Origin: Talinum fruticosum
Lineage: Eukaryota; Streptophyta; Magnoliopsida; Caryophyllales; Talinaceae
Length of the DNA stretch: 64,000 nucleotides
Assembly: GCA_021018815.1 (NCBI GenBank)
Contig: JAITYX010000047.1
Span: 248,001-312,000, forward strand
Direction: 5' to 3'
Shown: in pieces, positions 61,601 to 64,000 of the stretch
Layout of the letters: each line of letters begins with the position of its first letter
How positions within the stretch are numbered: position 1 is the stretch's first letter
Made by a program: the position numbers and the translations under genes
The notes under the pieces: model-generated
Database searches by the model: none
The model's input: only the letters and a program-made list of their open reading frames with translations
What the model was told of the DNA's origin: nothing

Positions 61601-63700
61601 TGAAAAATATCAAACATAAGATAGATAAGATAGAAATGAAACGGGGTGAACATTAACTAAATACACATCGTCGGGGTAGATTTATTAGTACTTGACACAA
61701 TTATTACGACGGGTTTTGTATGTGATAATAGATGAATGAGAATGGAAATAGGAGACGAGGTAATATATTTTTCATACTTGATTTATAGGAATGAGAATAA
61801 ATTAAAGAATAAGAATGAGAAAATTTACTAACATGAGAGAAGATGGAAATTTTAAACGAACATATATTTGTAGCTATTTAATATTATTTCCAATCATATT
61901 CCCACGCCTACATACCAAACAACGATGGTTGGATTTCATAAACTAATTCTCATTCCCAAAATGTATTCTTATTAATGAATTTTTCATCCCACGTACCAAA
62001 AAATCGACAGTGAAATAAATTCAGTATAAAATGGTAAACTTTCAAAATGGACGCTCAAAAGAGAATTGACATTTATCAAATGCTAGAAAGTGGGCAACGC
62101 AACATTGTTGTACAATGAAAATTTTGAAATCCATAAACACGGAGATTTGGGGGTGGCCCATACGTTGAAGAATTACAGAATACAGAATGGGTGGATGCGA
62201 TGAACAGCTGCAGAGCTCGCAGTGAACGGTAAAACCCTAACTGCCGACTGAAGGATCTCAATTTACATGATCTCTCCTTAGCGGACTTTGATTATGCTTC
62301 CATTCAATTGAAGTTCGCATAGTCTAATTTCTTCACTCATTTTTACTGGAATGATGTTGGTTGGCAGTTGGCAGTTGGCAGTTGAACTTCCGAAGATCGC
62401 CATGGCAGTGATGATGGCTCGCCTTCAACTTCTGACAGAGAAAGCTGGGCTGGTGGGTGGGCTTATGAAGTGGCCCATGAGGGATGAAGCCCATTATCTG
62501 CATAATTGGGCCTCAAGGGGCCCGCTTTCCAGCTAAGGCAAGGCCAGGCCACCAATCAAGCAAATGACTGATGTGATCCCTAGCAGAAAGGCATTGGACG
62601 ATCACAGTTCACAAGCAGATAAATCAATGCCCCCTTATCTACTTATTTTTCTTTTTTGTTTTCTACTTCATGTCCGCTAATTTTATTTCACGTGCCTCTG
62701 GGTCCCTTTCCTATGCTAGTATTAGTTATATCCATTTATGTATTGACACCATTATCTTGGATTTTCTAATTCATAATTTATGCTTAACCCTAAATTCATA
62801 CTCATATCATGTTATGTCGTCCCCTTGTTCTATAATTCTCTGTTGAATATTCCCCCATCATTCTCAGCCTCTACTTACATTATATCAATTTGACCAACTT
62901 TTGCAAAAATAGTGGTAAAAATGTCGTGCTAATTAATTCTATTAGTAATGTTTTTGAAACTATTATAGAATTCTATTATCAAATCTTATCCACATCGACA
63001 GTGGACACGCTAGATATTAGGATAGACGAAAAAGATCACATTTTTTTTTAATTATATAAACAGATGAGAGCGAACACCTTGTTGATAAATTTAAGCCTTA
63101 CACCTACTTGAAGAATTGTAAACTAAATATCCTAAATCACCTCGTTAGTGTAATGTGCTTGGCACTTTGTCTTTCTTTTCAATTGCAGAGTGTTTTACAA
63201 TCCATATATCAAATCTATGATCTAATGAATCAACCTGTTTGTAATTTCCCTCTCATCCCCATGCACTTAACGTGGGGCTGACGGATTATTGCTTGGTTTG
63301 ATGGATATGGTTAGGTTTGTAGGCCTTAGGAAATTTGGTAAGGGCATTGGACAAACAAGGGGTCGGAGGGGAATACAAAAATAAAATCTTGGCCAAATGT
63401 GGTGTACAATCTACAAATGGGATCTACACACATACAGATACAGCTTGATATCTAGTATGATTGTTTGTGTTAGCAAGTCTAGTTGTTACTCCCATTCCTA
63501 TATAAATGATGATGCATATCAAGGTGCCAGACAGGGACATGGGGAGCAATGTGATGCAACCCAACGGCCAGTAAAGGACTGTGAACTAACGTGCTTGATT
63601 AGACCCCTATTCTTGTCTCTGCCCTCTGCACTGCCAAATTCCCACCCTCCTGTTTTGGTTTCTCTCTCCTTTGCAAACATAGCCAACCAGCTTAGAGAAG
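58653..63700. other. Intergenic, AT-rich, 5 kb
   Basis: No gene or clear transposon that I can support. A short tandem repeat of TTGGCAG (about 3.5 copies) lies at 62361-62385. The stretch 62350-62540 is more GC-rich and has a 61-codon ORF of no known similarity. Confidence 0.45.
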
Positions 63701-63703
63701 AGG

Positions 63704-63728
63704 GGAGAGAGAGAGAGAGAGAGAGAGA
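63704..63728. repeat. (GA)n microsatellite
   Basis: About 12 GA units in the probable 5' leader of the gene starting to the right of the window. Confidence 0.9.
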
Positions 63729-63758
63729 AAGAGCAGGAGGCATTTAGGAGTGGAGGCC

Positions 63759-63853
63759 ATGAGATAAGAAAAGGGAGAGCCATGTGAAGCTTAGCTCTGC
63801 AAAGCATGGGGGAGGCTTGGCCTTTATCTTCTCCTTTTCTGATCATCAACTGA
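63759..63853 (+). other. Putative 5' leader with three short uORFs
   Basis: Three upstream ATGs lie close together: ATGAGATAA at 63759, the minimal ATGTGA at 63782, and a 15-codon ORF (MGEAWPLSSPFLIIN) at 63806-63853. The purine-rich start and CT-rich sequence after it suit a long plant 5' UTR. The main ORF would be outside the window, so the call is tentative. Confidence 0.35.
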
Positions 63854-64000
63854 AGCACCCTCTTTGTCCGCCGGTGGAGCCACTCATTTTTCTTCCTTCT
63901 CACTAGTATTATATAATTTCCTGTGAAATTTTCTTACTCATCCTCTGCTGAAGCCTGAGCAGGAATTCTCAGGTCAAGTCAGCGTTTAGTTGTCTCCAGT

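Noticed and set aside
63777..63860. Possible microRNA precursor near the right edge
   Set aside because: No known plant miRNA sequence and no convincing fold-back arm found by eye.
1..64000. CRISPR arrays, prokaryotic operons or defence systems
   Set aside because: Gene structure, introns, tRNA and transposons are those of a plant nucleus; no spaced direct-repeat array is present.

Overview
The window is nuclear DNA from a flowering plant, most likely a core eudicot; I cannot name the species. The evidence is intron-rich genes with GT-AG borders, plant-only families (LBD, DFO, CCT-motif/CMF, PADRE, CHX antiporter, plant laccases), a nuclear tRNA-Ser, AT-rich intergenic DNA and plant transposons (Ty1/copia, Stowaway-like MITE, LINE relic).

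Layout, left to right. 0-7 kb: the 3' half of a Rab3GAP catalytic-subunit gene (+), with a repeat-filled intron. 7.7-9.1 kb: a decayed, intron-retaining eIF2-alpha copy (-). 9.5 kb: tRNA-Ser(CGA) (-). 10.2-11.7 kb: a GILT-type thiol reductase (-) whose CxxC motif reads CPAS. 12.9-17.0 kb: the meiotic double-strand-break factor DFO (+), divergent from GILT. 18 kb: a MITE. 19.6-20.4 kb: an LBD12-like LOB-domain factor (+). 21.3-22.0 kb: a LINE remnant. 23.2-24.6 kb: a CCT-motif (CMF) factor (+). 25.3-31.4 kb: a complete but defective Ty1/copia element (-) with two LTRs and a GTAAT target duplication. 31.7-35.1 kb: plastid malonyl-CoA:ACP transacylase (MCAT, -), broken. 36.4-39.2 kb: a CHX-type cation/H+ antiporter (+), broken. 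39.8-40.7 kb: SWR1-complex subunit SWC6/ZNHIT1 (+). 41.3-48.3 kb: two tandem laccases (-), the first intact and the second broken. 51.4-52.7 kb: a GDSL esterase/lipase (-). 54.4-55.1 kb: a copia relic. 58.1-58.7 kb: a PADRE/DUF4228 protein (+). The right edge looks like the 5' leader of a gene beginning outside the window.

The genes form no operon-like system. The gene set (DFO, GILT, CMF, LBD12, MCAT, laccase, GDSL, CHX, PADRE) matches, from memory, two separate Arabidopsis neighbourhoods on chromosomes 1 and 2, so the window may be one ancestral block that later split there.

The most notable general pattern is that Rab3GAP, GILT, DFO, LBD and the first laccase read through perfectly, whereas SWC6, the second laccase, GDSL, PADRE, CMF, MCAT and CHX carry 1-2 nt shifts, many in short C/G runs, with protein similarity continuing in the next frame. 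Residual assembly indel errors explain this at least as well as pseudogenisation. I found no convincing new biological system.
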